Assembly (NCBI GenBank): GCA_902795905.1
Contig: CADBMY010000126.1
Span: forward strand, 1 to 13,439
Origin: an uncultured Erysipelotrichaceae bacterium
GTDB taxonomy: Bacteria > Bacillota_I > Bacilli_A > Erysipelotrichales > Erysipelotrichaceae
Direction: 5' to 3'
DNA length: 13,439 bases
Positions within the stretch are counted from its first letter, which is position 1; each line of letters starts with the position of its first letter. Shown in pieces: positions 13,422 through 13,439 of this stretch. The position numbers were made by a program, and so were the translations under genes. The notes beneath the pieces are model-generated. The model saw nothing but the letters and a program-made list of their open reading frames with translations, did no database searches and was not told where the DNA came from.

Positions 13422-13439
13422 GCGTATCAGACGATACGC
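13422..13439 (+). terminator. perfect stem-loop at the window edge, probable terminator
   Basis: GCGTATC (13422-13428) and GATACGC (13433-13439) pair over 7 bp around the loop AGAC. The window ends on the last stem base, so a T run cannot be checked. The A residues just before the stem and the position 27 nt after the aldo/keto reductase stop fit a terminator. Confidence 0.55.

Overview
The window looks like core chromosome of a low-to-mid-GC Bacillota (Firmicutes), probably an anaerobe. Evidence: a group II ECF transporter module (ecfA1-ecfA2-ecfT) next to truA, strong GGAGG-type ribosome binding sites, a glmS ribozyme ahead of glmS, and an aldo/keto reductase carrying two ferredoxin-type 4Fe-4S motifs. 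An Erysipelotrichia- or Clostridia-like gut or oral bacterium is my best guess, but the sequence does not fix the genus. All 11 convincing genes are on the plus strand. I saw no tRNA, rRNA, insertion sequence, CRISPR array or phage gene.

Block 1 (57-3531): a hairpin and possible promoter, then four overlapping genes. ecfA1, ecfA2 and ecfT form the energising module shared by many vitamin and metal S components, and truA makes pseudouridine in the tRNA anticodon arm. No S component is present. This TruA has an unusual C-terminal extension of about 73 residues. Block 2 (3532-4900): a monocistronic larC with its own promoter and terminator. It encodes the nickel chelatase that builds the lactate racemase cofactor, has a very dense histidine tract, and stands without larA, larB or larE in view. 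Block 3 (4905-6077): an AbrB-family membrane protein with two internal repeats.

Block 4 (6083-12239) is the most interesting. It opens with a perfect -10 box and a complete glmS ribozyme that senses glucosamine-6-phosphate. A hairpin follows that looks like a terminator, hides the glmS Shine-Dalgarno, and competes for the same bases as the ribozyme's 3' pseudoknot strand. Behind glmS, with gaps of 20 nt or less (21 nt at one junction) and no terminator, come an MBOAT membrane O-acyltransferase, an SGNH-like extracellular partner, a SagB-type flavin oxidoreductase, a thioredoxin-fold lipoprotein and an 85-residue protein resembling the C-terminal part of FakA/YloV. The set reads like a cell-envelope acylation and redox cluster placed downstream of amino-sugar synthesis; that joint role is inference. 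A strong terminator closes the block at 12217-12239.

Block 5 (12251-13439): an aldo/keto reductase with its own -10 box and a perfect stem-loop at the window edge.
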